From positions 186,001 to 250,000 of the forward strand of contig NC_021169.1 of the NCBI RefSeq assembly GCF_000385565.1: DNA of 64,000 nucleotides, written 5' to 3'. The stretch is from Archaeoglobus sulfaticallidus PM70-1 (GTDB lineage Archaea; Halobacteriota; Archaeoglobi; Archaeoglobales; Archaeoglobaceae). Every line of letters starts with the position of its first letter. The stretch's first letter is position 1. The notes under the pieces were generated by a model. It was not told the origin of the DNA and did not search any database. It worked only from the letters and a program-made list of their open reading frames with translations. The translations under genes were made by a program, and so were the position numbers. This document shows positions 19,405 to 28,425 of the stretch, piece by piece.

Positions 19405-20199
19405 ATGGCTGAGTACAAGGTATGGTTCGGGCGTGTGAGAGACTGTGAAGTGGTTGAGAGATCAGATAACTTATTCGAATCCTTCTCTAACTGTAAAAAT
19501 CCTAAAATTCCTTTTTCAGTTAAAGATGCTGGATTGAAGGTTTTTAAATCCGAAAAGGAGTATTACAACACCCTGAGAAAAGTATCCATTGCAGTTGCTG
19601 AGAAAAAAGTCGATGAAGAGCTTAGAAGTGATGAAAAATACCTCATAGCTCTGCTCAAAACCCTAGATGAGCTCGATCTCACGATTAACCTTCTCAGCGA
19701 GAAGCTGAGAGACCTTGAAGATGTCAGGGACACTATCATATGCGATGAACTTAAAGAGCTGATAAAGAGCACCAAGCAACTCAGAAAGAAGGTTGAGGAT
19801 GAGATCAACTCAAACTCGAGAAAGCTAATTCCGAACATGAGCGAGATTCTTGGGGGGGTTATAGCAGTCAGGCTGATAGAGAGAGGTGGAGGGCTTAAAA
19901 GGATCGCAGAGCTTCCAGCCAGTACGATCCAGATACTCGGTGCTGAGAAGAGCTTATTCAAAGCCCTCTCAAGAATCAAAAAGGGCAGGAAAGCAAAAAC
20001 CCCCAAACATGGAATAATATTCCAGCACCCATACATCAGAACCCTTCCAAAATCGATGAGGGGAAAGATGGCGAGATTCATGGCCGGAAAGCTTGCAATC
20101 GCTTCGAGAATTGACTTCTTCAGAGGAGAACTCAACGAGGATCTGGTTGAGACAGTCAGACTGAAGTACGAAGAGCTTAAAAAGCTTAAAAAGGGTTGA
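19405..20199 (+). CDS. nop5: NOP5 (Nop56/58-like) C/D box sRNP protein
   Basis: The 264-residue protein is the archaeal NOP5 scaffold that links L7Ae-bound C/D box sRNA to fibrillarin for 2'-O-methylation. A charged coiled-coil region lies at about 60-140, followed by the NOP domain with GGGLKRIAELPASTIQILG and HGIIFQHPYI. It lacks the long KKE tail of eukaryotic Nop56/58. AGGTGAGG precedes the ATG. It is followed after 4 bp by fibrillarin, the usual archaeal pairing. A guide RNA that it could serve is at 25722-25775. Confidence 0.95.
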   Translation: MAEYKVWFGRVRDCEVVERSDNLFESFSNCKNPKIPFSVKDAGLKVFKSEKEYYNTLRKVSIAVAEKKVDEELRSDEKYLIALLKTLDELDLTINLLSEKLRDLEDVRDTIICDELKELIKSTKQLRKKVEDEINSNSRKLIPNMSEILGGVIAVRLIERGGGLKRIAELPASTIQILGAEKSLFKALSRIKKGRKAKTPKHGIIFQHPYIRTLPKSMRGKMARFMAGKLAIASRIDFFRGELNEDLVETVRLKYEELKKLKKG

Positions 20200-20203
20200 T
20201 AGC

Positions 20204-20869
20204 ATGAGCCTTAAAGGCATTAAAATAATAGAGAAAATAGCGAATAAAACCTACCTCGCCGAGATCAATGGCAAAGAGACCATCGTCACCGAGAGCAGAA
20301 ATCCTCCGCATTATGGAGAAAAAAAGATCGGCAAGTACAGGGAGTGGATTCCGTACAGGAGCAAGCTCTCAGCGATGTTTATGAAAGGACACAGAATAGA
20401 CATCAAACCGGAATGGAAGGTTCTGTATCTGGGTGCGGCGAGCGGTACCACAGTAAGCCACATCTCCGATATTCTGGATTACGGATACATCTATGCCATA
20501 GAGTACTCCGCAAAGCCGTTCAAGAAATTCCTTGAACTCGCCATAGAGAGGCAGAATATAATCCCAATCCTCGATGATGCCGGAAAGCCTGAAAACTACA
20601 GTGGGATAGTGGAGAAGGTTGATTTTATCTACCAGGATATCGCCCAGAAGAACCAGATAGAGATATTCACAGCCAACGTGGACTTCTTTCTGAAGGATGG
20701 TGGTCATGGGTTGATAATGGTCAAGGCCCGCAGCATCGATTCAACTGCCGAGCCAGAAAGTGTTTTCGAGAGAGTGATTGATGAACTGAAAGAGAAGTTC
20801 AGAATTGTTAAGTCTGGAGGGCTTGAACCCTACCACAAAGACCACATCTTCATCCATCTCAAAGTTTGA
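20204..20869 (+). CDS. flpA: fibrillarin-like rRNA/tRNA 2'-O-methyltransferase
   Basis: The 221-residue SAM-dependent methyltransferase has the fibrillarin landmarks ESRNPPHYGEKK, the SAM-binding strand VLYLGAASGTTVSH and YQDIAQKNQ. It methylates ribose 2'-OH groups chosen by C/D box guide RNAs together with NOP5 and L7Ae. It follows NOP5 by 4 bp. Its 3' end overlaps the convergent engB gene by 11 nt. Confidence 0.96.
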   Translation: MSLKGIKIIEKIANKTYLAEINGKETIVTESRNPPHYGEKKIGKYREWIPYRSKLSAMFMKGHRIDIKPEWKVLYLGAASGTTVSHISDILDYGYIYAIEYSAKPFKKFLELAIERQNIIPILDDAGKPENYSGIVEKVDFIYQDIAQKNQIEIFTANVDFFLKDGGHGLIMVKARSIDSTAEPESVFERVIDELKEKFRIVKSGGLEPYHKDHIFIHLKV

Positions 20870-21506
20870 TTTTCCTCGTGCTTTTTGTTTTCAGAACAGG
20901 CAGAAGATCGTGCCTCTTTTTCTGAACCAACACATTTCTTATAGCTCCACCCAAAGCATCAACCTCTCCTTTTTTCGCAGAAACCGGAAAGATTCTGTGC
21001 TTCCAGTTCGTCCATGGTGGGATCATGCCAAGCTTTTCAGAAATGGCATTCAGAGTGTAATCCTTCTTCTCAACCTTGTCCATCTTATTAACAGCCAGAA
21101 ACACCTGAAAATCAAACTCATTCAGGAAATCATACATCTCAATATCTATGGGAATTTCACCCCTGCTCTCCCACCTCTCTACAATCTCCAGAAAAGACTT
21201 TCCGTCAACCACATGAATCCCGCATATGATCCTTTCAGCATTAGACTCAATGTAGTGGACAATGAAGTCCTTAACCCTCTCATTGAAGTCTCTCCTGACC
21301 CCATGAATGTACCCATAACCCGGCAGGTCGGTAACCAGAAGATCCTTATAGACCAAGGTGTTCGGCTTTATTGTCGTTCCCGGCCTCTTACCTTTCTTAA
21401 CCTCTTTGCCAAACAGCCTGGAGAATAGGGTTGACTTGCCAACATTCGATCTGCCAACAAATATTATTTCCAGCTTTATTTTCTTGGAATTGCTAAAATA
21501 AAGCAT
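20859..21506 (-). CDS. engB: EngB-type ribosome-biogenesis GTPase
   Basis: The 215-residue GTPase has G1 GRSNVGKST, G2/G3 regions GTTIKPN and DLPGYG, and G4 NKMD. This pattern matches EngB/YihA, which assists large-subunit assembly. The ATG at 21504-21506 follows shortly after a repetitive stretch. Convergent overlap with fibrillarin is 11 nt. Archaeal EngB roles are inferred from bacteria. Confidence 0.92.
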   Translation of the reverse strand: MLYFSNSKKIKLEIIFVGRSNVGKSTLFSRLFGKEVKKGKRPGTTIKPNTLVYKDLLVTDLPGYGYIHGVRRDFNERVKDFIVHYIESNAERIICGIHVVDGKSFLEIVERWESRGEIPIDIEMYDFLNEFDFQVFLAVNKMDKVEKKDYTLNAISEKLGMIPPWTNWKHRIFPVSAKKGEVDALGGAIRNVLVQKKRHDLLPVLKTKSTRKIKL

Positions 21507-21523
21507 TTGGGTTATCCGCTATC

Positions 21524-21553
21524 ACTATTCCACTATTCACTATTCCACTATCC
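21524..21553. repeat. ACTATTC heptamer repeats
   Basis: ACTATTC occurs at 21524-21530, 21532-21538 and 21539-21545, with a variant ACTATCC at 21547-21553. The array fills the gap between engB and the Sec61-beta stop codon and overlaps that stop. It may come from slippage or be a binding region near the engB promoter. Confidence 0.5.
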
Positions 21554-21712
21554 ATAGAAGATGTTCATGATGAACACTACCGCACCAATAATTAAACCGA
21601 AAGCGAAAACGCTTTTCGGATTGATCTTGATCTGTGTTTTCTCTTCCTCAAAGTACCTCATTATACCCGCTGAGGACATCAGAGGTGGTGTCTTATCCTT
21701 CCTCTTTGCCAT
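21548..21712 (-). CDS. secG: preprotein translocase subunit Sec61-beta
   Basis: This 54-residue reading frame begins MAKRKDKTPPLMSSAGIMRY and has a single C-terminal membrane span (about 35-53, FAFGLIIGAVVFIMNI). The SSAGIMRYF segment is typical of archaeal Sec61-beta, the small tail-anchored subunit of the SecYEG translocon. It is short and easily missed. It lies upstream of engB in the same direction, so the two may be cotranscribed. Confidence is high because both the motif and the topology fit. Confidence 0.93.
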   Translation of the reverse strand: MAKRKDKTPPLMSSAGIMRYFEEEKTQIKINPKSVFAFGLIIGAVVFIMNIFYG

Positions 21713-21918
21713 GATAAATGGTTGCGGGAGTTAGTATATAACTTTAATGGTATTTGGTTATTAGTTCTATTACTGGCTTACTGAATATTGCTGCAAAACG
21801 GCATCCGGAAACCAAAACCTTTTTACACCTTAAATTAAATCTGAGAAAAGTTAAAGGTTCAAAGAGGTTCAGTGAGGCTGAGAGGGCTGAGGAGGGGAAC
21901 GAATGAGAGGTGAAGACC

Positions 21919-23094
21919 ATGATCACCCATCCAACGAATGGTTCAAGGCTGAAAGAAGCTATATTGATATCGTTCCCCTTCCTGATAGTATGCGTTGTTC
22001 TTGACTTCTTTGCAGGAGCTTTTCTCGGCAGTTTTTTTGACAAGATAATGAACCATTATCCAATAATCCTTGTTATCCTCCCCGGGCTCATGGGGTTGAG
22101 GGGAAACATCTTTGGAGCAATGGCCAATCGTTTCTCAACCCTGCTCTACTTAGGAGAAATGGAGCCAAGGATCAGAAAGAACAGAAGAATCTCAAGCAAC
22201 ATATTTTTGAGCCTTATTCTTTCAATGCTTCCTGTTGTTATTCTTTGGGCCGTTGGGAGCTTGAAGGTTATGGATTTCAGCATAGCGATTGTTGTTTTCT
22301 TAATCGCAATATCCTCCACGATTTTTGCAAGCCTCATTCTGGCCTATTCCACAGCATTGGTGACAGTTATACCCTTCAGGAAGGGGACTGATCCGAACTC
22401 AATAGCTCCACCGGTAATAACATCCATAGCGGATCTTGTCACAATACCCCTCCTTGTCGGATTCATGCTGCTGTACGAAGTTTCTGGTATAACATTCTAC
22501 AGCCTCACCCTATCCGCCTTTATGCTCTTCGCGTACATGCTAATTGCTGTAAAACTTGGAATGGATGAGAAGAGAGCCCTCAAGGAAATGATCACTATCA
22601 TTGCTGGTTTAGCGGCGATATCAGCTATCTCTGGAGGAATACTCGAATCCTACAGCGATGTAATCTATGCTTCAACAATCTTCAGCGTGATGTATCCAGC
22701 AATTCTTGATAGCTCAGGAAACTATGGGTCGATCATAGGTGCCAAAACATCGACAATGCTGCATCTCGGTGAGATTGGGAAACCCCTAGACAGGAAAATA
22801 GTCTATGAGATTCTTATCTACTCGATGACCGGTATACCTCTGGCTGTGATCATGAACTCCCTCGCAACCCTCATCGTTAAGGTTACTCTCGGAAAAACAG
22901 TTGGACTCGTTCCCATTTTCCTTCTGCTATATCCGATATTCCTGCTCTTTGTGATGACGATAGCTCACCTGATAGCCATAGTCTCAGAGAAGGTTGGCTT
23001 CGATCCCGACAACACAACCGTGCCTGTTATAACCACCATCGCAGATATGATAGGTACTGCATTCACGGTTGTTATGGCTTTCCTGCTGCTGTAA
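21919..23094 (+). CDS. MgtE/SLC41-type divalent cation transporter
   Basis: The 391-residue protein holds two copies of the MgtE integral membrane domain and no N-terminal CBS or MgtE-N regulatory part, as in SLC41. Repeat marks are LPGLMGLRGNIFGAMANR with DPNSIAPPVITSIADL, and YPAILDSSGNYGSIIGAK with DPDNTTVPVITTIADM. It probably moves Mg2+ or a similar ion. The ATG at 21919 is preferred because GAGAGGTGA lies upstream; a GTG at 21910 is also in frame. The upstream 200 bp includes a purine-rich stretch (about 21850-21905). Confidence 0.82.
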   Translation: MITHPTNGSRLKEAILISFPFLIVCVVLDFFAGAFLGSFFDKIMNHYPIILVILPGLMGLRGNIFGAMANRFSTLLYLGEMEPRIRKNRRISSNIFLSLILSMLPVVILWAVGSLKVMDFSIAIVVFLIAISSTIFASLILAYSTALVTVIPFRKGTDPNSIAPPVITSIADLVTIPLLVGFMLLYEVSGITFYSLTLSAFMLFAYMLIAVKLGMDEKRALKEMITIIAGLAAISAISGGILESYSDVIYASTIFSVMYPAILDSSGNYGSIIGAKTSTMLHLGEIGKPLDRKIVYEILIYSMTGIPLAVIMNSLATLIVKVTLGKTVGLVPIFLLLYPIFLLFVMTIAHLIAIVSEKVGFDPDNTTVPVITTIADMIGTAFTVVMAFLLL

Positions 23095-23145
23095 GCTTTA
23101 GTATGCTTTAGTTACCCTTATTCTATCAACTTCATCCCGCTTTTG

Positions 23146-23757
23146 CTACACCTTGCACGATCTCATATCTACCTCAACTACCTCTCCTCCGGGTTCAACT
23201 TCCTCAAAGATCTGCCCCTCAAACCTGTATATTTCTGTCCCATCCATCAGCCAGCAGTCAGGAGGCAGTCCAGCTTTCATGCATGTTTGCGATAGAAATT
23301 CTTCACTGTCAAAGTTGAACTCGATCGCCACCTGGGGTAACAGCAAGCCTGAAAAAATTCCTCTCTTTATAAGCAAACCGTGCCTACCGATCTCAACCTG
23401 CTCTGAAATTTTTCTTACATCCACCTCTATTTTTTCCGGAGGTGTGAGGATAGTGACCTCAACAGTAACAACATCAAGCTCTTTTGTGCTTAGAGGTCTG
23501 AACCTCGGATCCTGAGTTGCAGCAGATATTGCGGATTCGATTATTGCCTCATCAAGCCTCTTGTATGGATATGGAAAGCCTATACATCCTCTCAATTCCT
23601 TGTTCTTCCTGAGCGTTACGAAAACACCCCTCTTTTCGGCAAAAACTCCATCATATCTTGTATCAATAACCTTCTTTTCTTTTAGATATACCTCGATTGC
23701 ATTTCTGGCAAGCTTCACGGCCTTTATACCTTCTTCAAGTGTGAGAAGTTTGGTCAT
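23146..23757 (-). CDS. AMMECR1 domain protein
   Basis: The product (203 residues from ATG at 23757) is an AMMECR1-family protein. The invariant segment [13 protein letters not shown] and [14 protein letters not shown] are present. The family is conserved in archaea and eukaryotes but has no settled molecular function; links to radical SAM and MEMO-like genes have been proposed from context elsewhere. A TTG at 23775 would extend it by six residues; the ATG is simpler. Confidence 0.85.
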   Translation of the reverse strand: MTKLLTLEEGIKAVKLARNAIEVYLKEKKVIDTRYDGVFAEKRGVFVTLRKNKELRGCIGFPYPYKRLDEAIIESAISAATQDPRFRPLSTKELDVVTVEVTILTPPEKIEVDVRKISEQVEIGRHGLLIKRGIFSGLLLPQVAIEFNFDSEEFLSQTCMKAGLPPDCWLMDGTEIYRFEGQIFEEVEPGGEVVEVDMRSCKV

Positions 23758-23805
23758 AACAGTAAAAAGATCCAAGAAAATATTAGTTTATCGTATATGG
23801 TTACG

Positions 23806-24204
23806 CTAAACCATGTTCTTATTTATCCACCTGATCAATTCACCTTTCGGCATCGCCCCAACAATCTTGTCCACAGGCTTTCCATTTCTGAAGAATATCA
23901 GGGTTGGTATCGCCGTTATGGCAAACCTGTTCGCTATAGCCTGCTCTTCAGTTGTGTTCACTTTCCCGAAGACCACTTTCCCATCGTACTCCCTTGCAAG
24001 ATCATCGATAATGGGGGCAATCATCTTGCATGGAGCACACCAGTCAGCCCAGAAGTCTAGAACAACATACCTGTTCTTCAAAATCTCATTGAAGTTTGAT
24101 TGAGTTACATTAACGGGATAGTTTATCTTCTCCATTTTCTCACCCATCATCCTCTCCATTTTCTCCATTAGCTTCTTCTTCCGGATTATCTCAAGCTCAT
24201 CCAT
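23806..24204 (-). CDS. trx: thioredoxin with N-terminal helical extension
   Basis: The 132-residue protein has a thioredoxin domain with active site WCAPC (C56, C59) and the cis-Pro segment ITAIPTLIFFRNG. Residues 1-27 form a highly charged helical extension (MDELEIIRKKKLMEKMER). The start at 24204 is chosen because the frame upstream to 24276 has no family match. It reduces protein disulfides. It is the nearest gene downstream of glmM, about 80 bp away on the same strand. Confidence 0.88.
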   Translation of the reverse strand: MDELEIIRKKKLMEKMERMMGEKMEKINYPVNVTQSNFNEILKNRYVVLDFWADWCAPCKMIAPIIDDLAREYDGKVVFGKVNTTEEQAIANRFAITAIPTLIFFRNGKPVDKIVGAMPKGELIRWINKNMV

Positions 24205-24283
24205 AAATCCCAATTTCCCGATCAGCTTTTTGAAGGTTTCGCAATAGTGAGTGATGACCGCATTGATATAGATCACATTAATT

Positions 24284-25633
24284 TCAACCCAAAATCCTCC
24301 TCACAGCATCCATTCCTTCCTTGATTAGTTCTTCAGCCCTGCTTTTCGTCGTAGCCTCAGCAAAAATCCTCACTATTGGCTCCGTGCCTGAAGGTCGTAT
24401 GAGAATCCAGCCATCATCGTAGTCTATCCTCGCACCATCTGTAAAGTTCGCATCCGGGAACTCCTTTCTCAATCCATCAAGTAACTTTCGCTTGTTATCG
24501 CATCCCATCTTTTCTTTTAAGGTGTAATATCTCGGAATGTCCTTCACCAGCTCAGATATTGGTCTATCTTCCTTAGCCATAAGCTCCAGAACCTTCGCCG
24601 CACTCATTGCCCCATCCCTTGTTAGCTGAAACTCTGGAAAGATCAGTCCACCATTTCCCTCTCCTCCAAAAACGGCATTTATTTCCTTCATGACTTTAAC
24701 AACCACGGGAGAGCCAACAGCAGTATATACTATCTCCCCTCCAGCCCTCAACACAGCATCCTCAACACATTTCGAGCTTGAAATGGGAGTTACAACCTTC
24801 CCACCAAAGCTTCTGACGTAGTATTCAGCCATTAAAGCGAGCATGACATCTTCAGATATGAAGTTGCCATTCTCATCAACGAAGGTTGCCCTATCCGCAT
24901 CCCCATCATGAGCTATACCCAGATCCGCTGATGTCTCCTTGACAACCTTCTTTAGCAGCTCAACATTCTCCTCAACCGGCTCGGAACTTCTCTGCGGGAA
25001 AGTTCCATCAGGATGTGCGTTAATGGATATAACCTCACAGCCAAGCTCCTTGAGCAGTTGTGGGGTTGTAAAAACGGCTGCCCCATTCCCGCAATCAATA
25101 ACAACCCTGAACTTTTTCTTCGCTATAAGACCCTGATCAACCCTGCTTTTGATTCCATCGATGTAAAGCCTCCTGCAATCATCCTCAAAAACCTGTCCCA
25201 CCTCATTCCATTTCGCAAGCATGAAGTCCTTGCTCTTGTAAACTCTCTCACTCTCCTCATCCATCTCCCTCGTGAACTCCGTCCCATCGCTGTGAACGAA
25301 CTTGATTCCGTTGTACTCTCTGGGATTGTGGCTTGCTGTGACTATAACACCACCGGTAACATCCCTCATCTTAACATAGTACTGCAGTGCGGGAGTTGGT
25401 GCTACTCCTAAATCGATAACATCGCTTCCAACAGAGGTTATGCCAGCGATAACAGCACACTTCAGCATCTGCGATGAGATTCTTGCATCCGTTGCTATTG
25501 CAATTCTACCCTTTCTAAGGCTACCGATGACCCTTCCAAGATTCAGAGCCATTTCTGCTGTTAATTCCTCATTTGCAACTCCTCTAACACCATTAGTACC
25601 GAAAAGTTCTCCAGCACCACCAATTCTTGTCAT
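24284..25633 (-). CDS. glmM: phosphoglucosamine mutase/phosphomannomutase family
   Basis: The 449-residue alpha-D-phosphohexomutase has the phosphoserine loop VTASHNP (S101), the metal loop DGDADR, sugar-binding GGEGNGG and the phosphate-binding tail RPSGTEPIVRIFAEA. Archaeal members annotated GlmM or ManB interconvert glucosamine-6-P/-1-P or mannose phosphates; the GGEGNG loop favours GlmM-type substrates. The enzyme feeds cell-surface glycan synthesis. The C/D box sRNA region begins about 90 bp upstream on the other strand. Confidence 0.9.
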   Translation of the reverse strand: MTRIGGAGELFGTNGVRGVANEELTAEMALNLGRVIGSLRKGRIAIATDARISSQMLKCAVIAGITSVGSDVIDLGVAPTPALQYYVKMRDVTGGVIVTASHNPREYNGIKFVHSDGTEFTREMDEESERVYKSKDFMLAKWNEVGQVFEDDCRRLYIDGIKSRVDQGLIAKKKFRVVIDCGNGAAVFTTPQLLKELGCEVISINAHPDGTFPQRSSEPVEENVELLKKVVKETSADLGIAHDGDADRATFVDENGNFISEDVMLALMAEYYVRSFGGKVVTPISSSKCVEDAVLRAGGEIVYTAVGSPVVVKVMKEINAVFGGEGNGGLIFPEFQLTRDGAMSAAKVLELMAKEDRPISELVKDIPRYYTLKEKMGCDNKRKLLDGLRKEFPDANFTDGARIDYDDGWILIRPSGTEPIVRIFAEATTKSRAEELIKEGMDAVRRILG

Positions 25634-25721
25634 AAAAGCAAGTAGATTTGATAGTTTAAAAGGTATTCGAAATTCGGAAAAGTATCCAAAAGGTAATTAA
25701 TCCCCAATGCGAAGGTTATAC

Positions 25722-25775
25722 GGCGATGATGAAAGGACCCCTCTGAACCATGATGAGGGTATTGAGTTCTGAGCC
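25722..25775 (+). ncRNA. C/D box guide sRNA
   Basis: All four boxes of an archaeal C/D sRNA are present in order: C box ATGATGA (25726-25732), 10-nt guide AAGGACCCCT, D' box CTGA (25743-25746), 3-nt spacer, C' box ATGATGA (25750-25756), 12-nt guide GGGTATTGAGTT, and D box CTGA (25769-25772). GGC (25722-25724) and GCC (25773-25775) can form the terminal stem. By the D+5 rule the predicted targets are a G in AGGGGUCC... and a C in AACUCAAU.... It ends next to the truD stop on the opposite strand. Confidence 0.9.
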
Positions 25776-25776
25776 A

Positions 25777-27033
25777 TCACGACTTCTGAAATTCCCTCAG
25801 GAAAGATGTTGCGTAGCAGCCCTTTGGCAGGAAGAACTTCATGAAGACATCTCTTCCATCTATCTCATAGTAAAGCTCATCAAAGTCTATGGGTATCTCC
25901 GCAGACCTGAACTCCCCTGAGGATGAGAACTCCTTATGCTCATGCCTGAAGTCTTCAAAGCTGATGTCATCCTCTGCCAGAATATCGAGTAGCCTGTCTT
26001 TAACCCACCCCTTCACTTCCGTTTTATAGCCGGGAAGAGGCAGGCAGAGAACGGCCCTTCCAACAGATATCAGGAAATCTATTCTCTTCCTGTTTCTAAC
26101 CTCAACTGGATTGCCCGCAATCGTTAACCTACCATTCCTGATCCGGATGAAATCCACGATGTCCTCATCACAGATCTCTCTTAGGGTTTTGAACTCCGCT
26201 ATCCTGTCAGAGAGGATCCTGTTGAAGACATAGGACTGATAGGCGTGAACGAACATCATCTTCAGGTTCTTTGGCAGGCTTAGAAGTGCTTTTTCCTCAG
26301 AGTTCTCTTCAATGAGTTTTTGCAATAATGTTCTCTCATACCTCAAATGCTTTGGCAACTCCCTCAACCCAAATTTAGGATCTCTTGACTCCCAGAGCTC
26401 CTCCCTGATCTTCCTTACCTCCTCATTCTCTGAAACAAAGGGCTTTGCAACATATGTCCAGAAAGCAGCCCCATAATCCCTCTTCAGAATATGAAGGCCT
26501 ACTATATGTGTTATGTACCTTATCGTGCCGAATCTCTGGGTTCCAAAGAAGTTGGGGGAGCCTTTAACCTTCAACTCCTCAATGGTTTCATCTATTATTT
26601 CGCTGTCAGCATCGCTTTCCGTAATTCTTATTTCAAACTCATTTCCGATCAAATCTCCAAGCTTCAAAGCCCTGTTGCTCCACCCAATGACTTCTATCTC
26701 AGCATCCTTTATATGCAAGCCCTCAAGCTTTTCAGCCACTTCTCTGGCATTGGCTATTGAATAATACTGAACCGTAAAAGCCCTCTTATCTTTTGTTCCA
26801 GCATAACCAATCCTCTTCTGGCTTATTCCAAGCTTGTTGGACAGAACTCTGGCGAAGTTTATGGTATCCCAGTTTCTCTTAGCCACCCTTAAGATCAGAT
26901 GCTTGCCCTCACCAATTGCCACATCAGCAACCTCGGTTACCTTGAAGTAATCCGGTTCCTCCTTTATTAAGCCGCCTATACCTCCTGTGGAGGTTATGTA
27001 TCCCCTTATCCCAACCCTGTGCTCGACATTCAT
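25777..27033 (-). CDS. truD: tRNA pseudouridine(13) synthase TruD
   Basis: The 418-residue enzyme makes pseudouridine 13 in tRNA (and related sites). The catalytic Asp is D82 in YAGTKDKRAFT, and NFFGTQRFG is the second TruD signature. Length matches archaeal TruD (about 400-440 residues). It overlaps the upstream pth2 gene by 4 nt. The gene's 3' end directly abuts the C/D box sRNA on the other strand, so two RNA-modification functions adjoin. Confidence 0.95.
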   Translation of the reverse strand: MNVEHRVGIRGYITSTGGIGGLIKEEPDYFKVTEVADVAIGEGKHLILRVAKRNWDTINFARVLSNKLGISQKRIGYAGTKDKRAFTVQYYSIANAREVAEKLEGLHIKDAEIEVIGWSNRALKLGDLIGNEFEIRITESDADSEIIDETIEELKVKGSPNFFGTQRFGTIRYITHIVGLHILKRDYGAAFWTYVAKPFVSENEEVRKIREELWESRDPKFGLRELPKHLRYERTLLQKLIEENSEEKALLSLPKNLKMMFVHAYQSYVFNRILSDRIAEFKTLREICDEDIVDFIRIRNGRLTIAGNPVEVRNRKRIDFLISVGRAVLCLPLPGYKTEVKGWVKDRLLDILAEDDISFEDFRHEHKEFSSSGEFRSAEIPIDFDELYYEIDGRDVFMKFFLPKGCYATSFLREFQKS

Positions 27034-27377
27034 TTCAGCAGAGGTAAGTTACCGGTCACCCTATCAATCTTTTTCTCCTCGTCAGGACCTATCGCCAAAG
27101 CTGTTACTGTTCCCGGTGGAATCTCAGTCAAACCTGCATCTCTGACCAATGCCGTAACAAGACCTTCCTTTTCAGCCTTGTATTTAACCATCATCATTTC
27201 CTGCAAATCCTTAACTTTGAGAACTATCTTCTTCTGACCGCTTTTTCTCCATGCATCGACGATCTTTTTATTTGAGGCTTCATATCCAAGAATAGAAGCA
27301 TGTGCAACCTGAACGGACAACTTCCCTCTTGAAAGCTTTAAATCGTCCCTCACAACAATTACCTGCTTGTACTCCAT
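27030..27377 (-). CDS. pth2: peptidyl-tRNA hydrolase Pth2
   Basis: The 115-residue protein releases peptides from stalled peptidyl-tRNA. The Pth2 signature is KQVIVVRDDLKLSRGKLSVQ followed by VAHAS; GTVTALAIGP lies near the C-terminus. The ATG at 27377 is preferred: GGGGAT lies at good spacing, whereas a TTG at 27392 abuts the upstream gene's stop. It overlaps truD by 4 nt and is translationally coupled to it. Confidence 0.95.
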   Translation of the reverse strand: MEYKQVIVVRDDLKLSRGKLSVQVAHASILGYEASNKKIVDAWRKSGQKKIVLKVKDLQEMMMVKYKAEKEGLVTALVRDAGLTEIPPGTVTALAIGPDEEKKIDRVTGNLPLLK

Positions 27378-27392
27378 AGATATCCCCGGCAA

Positions 27393-27668
27393 CTAGTTCT
27401 CGCCAAAACCGAAGACATTCAATTCCTCAATGCTGACTGGCTTTGATTTCTCATTGAACCATCTCTCACCAACCTCTTTTGCTTCATCCTCATCAAATTC
27501 GGAGATATGGATGTTTTCAGCATCAACTTTTTCAACCCTATCCAGTGGAATTCCGATGAACCTTTCTCCCACCTTTACAATGATCATGTTCTCATACACA
27601 TCAACACTCTCGCCTACCATCGCTCCATTGCAGTAAACGAACTTGCATATCATGTCAAAATTCCCCAT
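27393..27668 (-). CDS. small beta-rich protein, possibly DUF5749 family
   Basis: The product of about 91 residues has alternating hydrophobic strands (MICKFVYCNGAMVGESVDVY, MIIVKVGERFIGIPL) that suggest a small barrel, then an acidic helix (EFDEDEAKEVGERWF). Two Cys occur near the start. It resembles archaeal DUF5749 beta-barrel proteins, but I am unsure of the match. GAAGGTGA precedes the ATG at 27668; a GTG at 27677 is also in frame. It leads the pth2-truD operon, separated by 15 bp. Confidence 0.65.
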   Translation of the reverse strand: MGNFDMICKFVYCNGAMVGESVDVYENMIIVKVGERFIGIPLDRVEKVDAENIHISEFDEDEAKEVGERWFNEKSKPVSIEELNVFGFGEN

Positions 27669-27783
27669 CACCTTCACCTTCAGTTAACTTAAACTTGGAA
27701 AATATAAGTTTTCTGTGCTTAAAGCAAACCTAAACAAAAACCCAAAGCAAAAATACTATTATCCCCAAACCAAACTGCCCTTG

Positions 27784-28425
27784 ATGATCGCAGTGGTGCC
27801 ATTCAAGTACAGAAATCCAAAAACGAGGTTGGCTAAAATACTGAGCTTGGATGAAAGAAAGAAGCTCGCCATGACCATGCTAAGGGATGTTCTCAGTGCA
27901 TTGAGCGGAGTTGACAGGGTTACCGTGGTTGTTCCGGATGACGAGAGCGTTAAAGCCTGCAGCTTTATTAACGCAAAGTTTGAGAATGCCGAAGTTGTAA
28001 TGGATGATAGAAACCTTGACGATCTCGTGAATTATTTCATCGATAGTCATGGAGAGGTCGCTGTTGTGATGGCTGATTTGCCTTTATTGAACGAGAAGAT
28101 TCTGTCAAAATTCTTTGAAACTGATGGAGATGTTGTTATCGCTCCCGGAAGAAAGGGTGGAACGAACATGTTACTCGTGAGAAACAGGATGTTTAGAGTT
28201 TCGTACCACTATGGAAGCTTTATGAAGCATTTAGCAATAGCCAAATCCAGAAAGTTGAAAGTAGTTGTGTTCGACTCGTTCTATTCCAGTATCGATATAG
28301 ATGATGAGTCAGATATTCTGGAGCTTTTGATACATGGTGAGGGAAAGGAGAGTTATAAGTTTTTGAGCTCGATTATGAGCGTTGACTGCAGTAGTAAAGA
28401 CCCGTACATCAAACGAAGAACTTGA
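27784..28425 (+). CDS. cofC: 2-phospho-L-lactate guanylyltransferase
   Basis: The 213-residue nucleotidyltransferase matches CofC, which makes the activated lactyl (or phosphoenolpyruvyl) intermediate of coenzyme F420. Diagnostic parts are VVPFKYRNPKTRLA at the N-terminus, VVVPDDESV, and VVMADLPLL with VIAPGRKGGTNMLL. The ATG at 27784 is chosen since the family starts at this residue and a TATA-like AATACTATTA lies about 30 nt upstream. F420 is used with Ftr-pathway C1 enzymes. Its end overlaps the convergent pilus-type gene by 17 nt. Confidence 0.93.
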   Translation: MIAVVPFKYRNPKTRLAKILSLDERKKLAMTMLRDVLSALSGVDRVTVVVPDDESVKACSFINAKFENAEVVMDDRNLDDLVNYFIDSHGEVAVVMADLPLLNEKILSKFFETDGDVVIAPGRKGGTNMLLVRNRMFRVSYHYGSFMKHLAIAKSRKLKVVVFDSFYSSIDIDDESDILELLIHGEGKESYKFLSSIMSVDCSSKDPYIKRRT

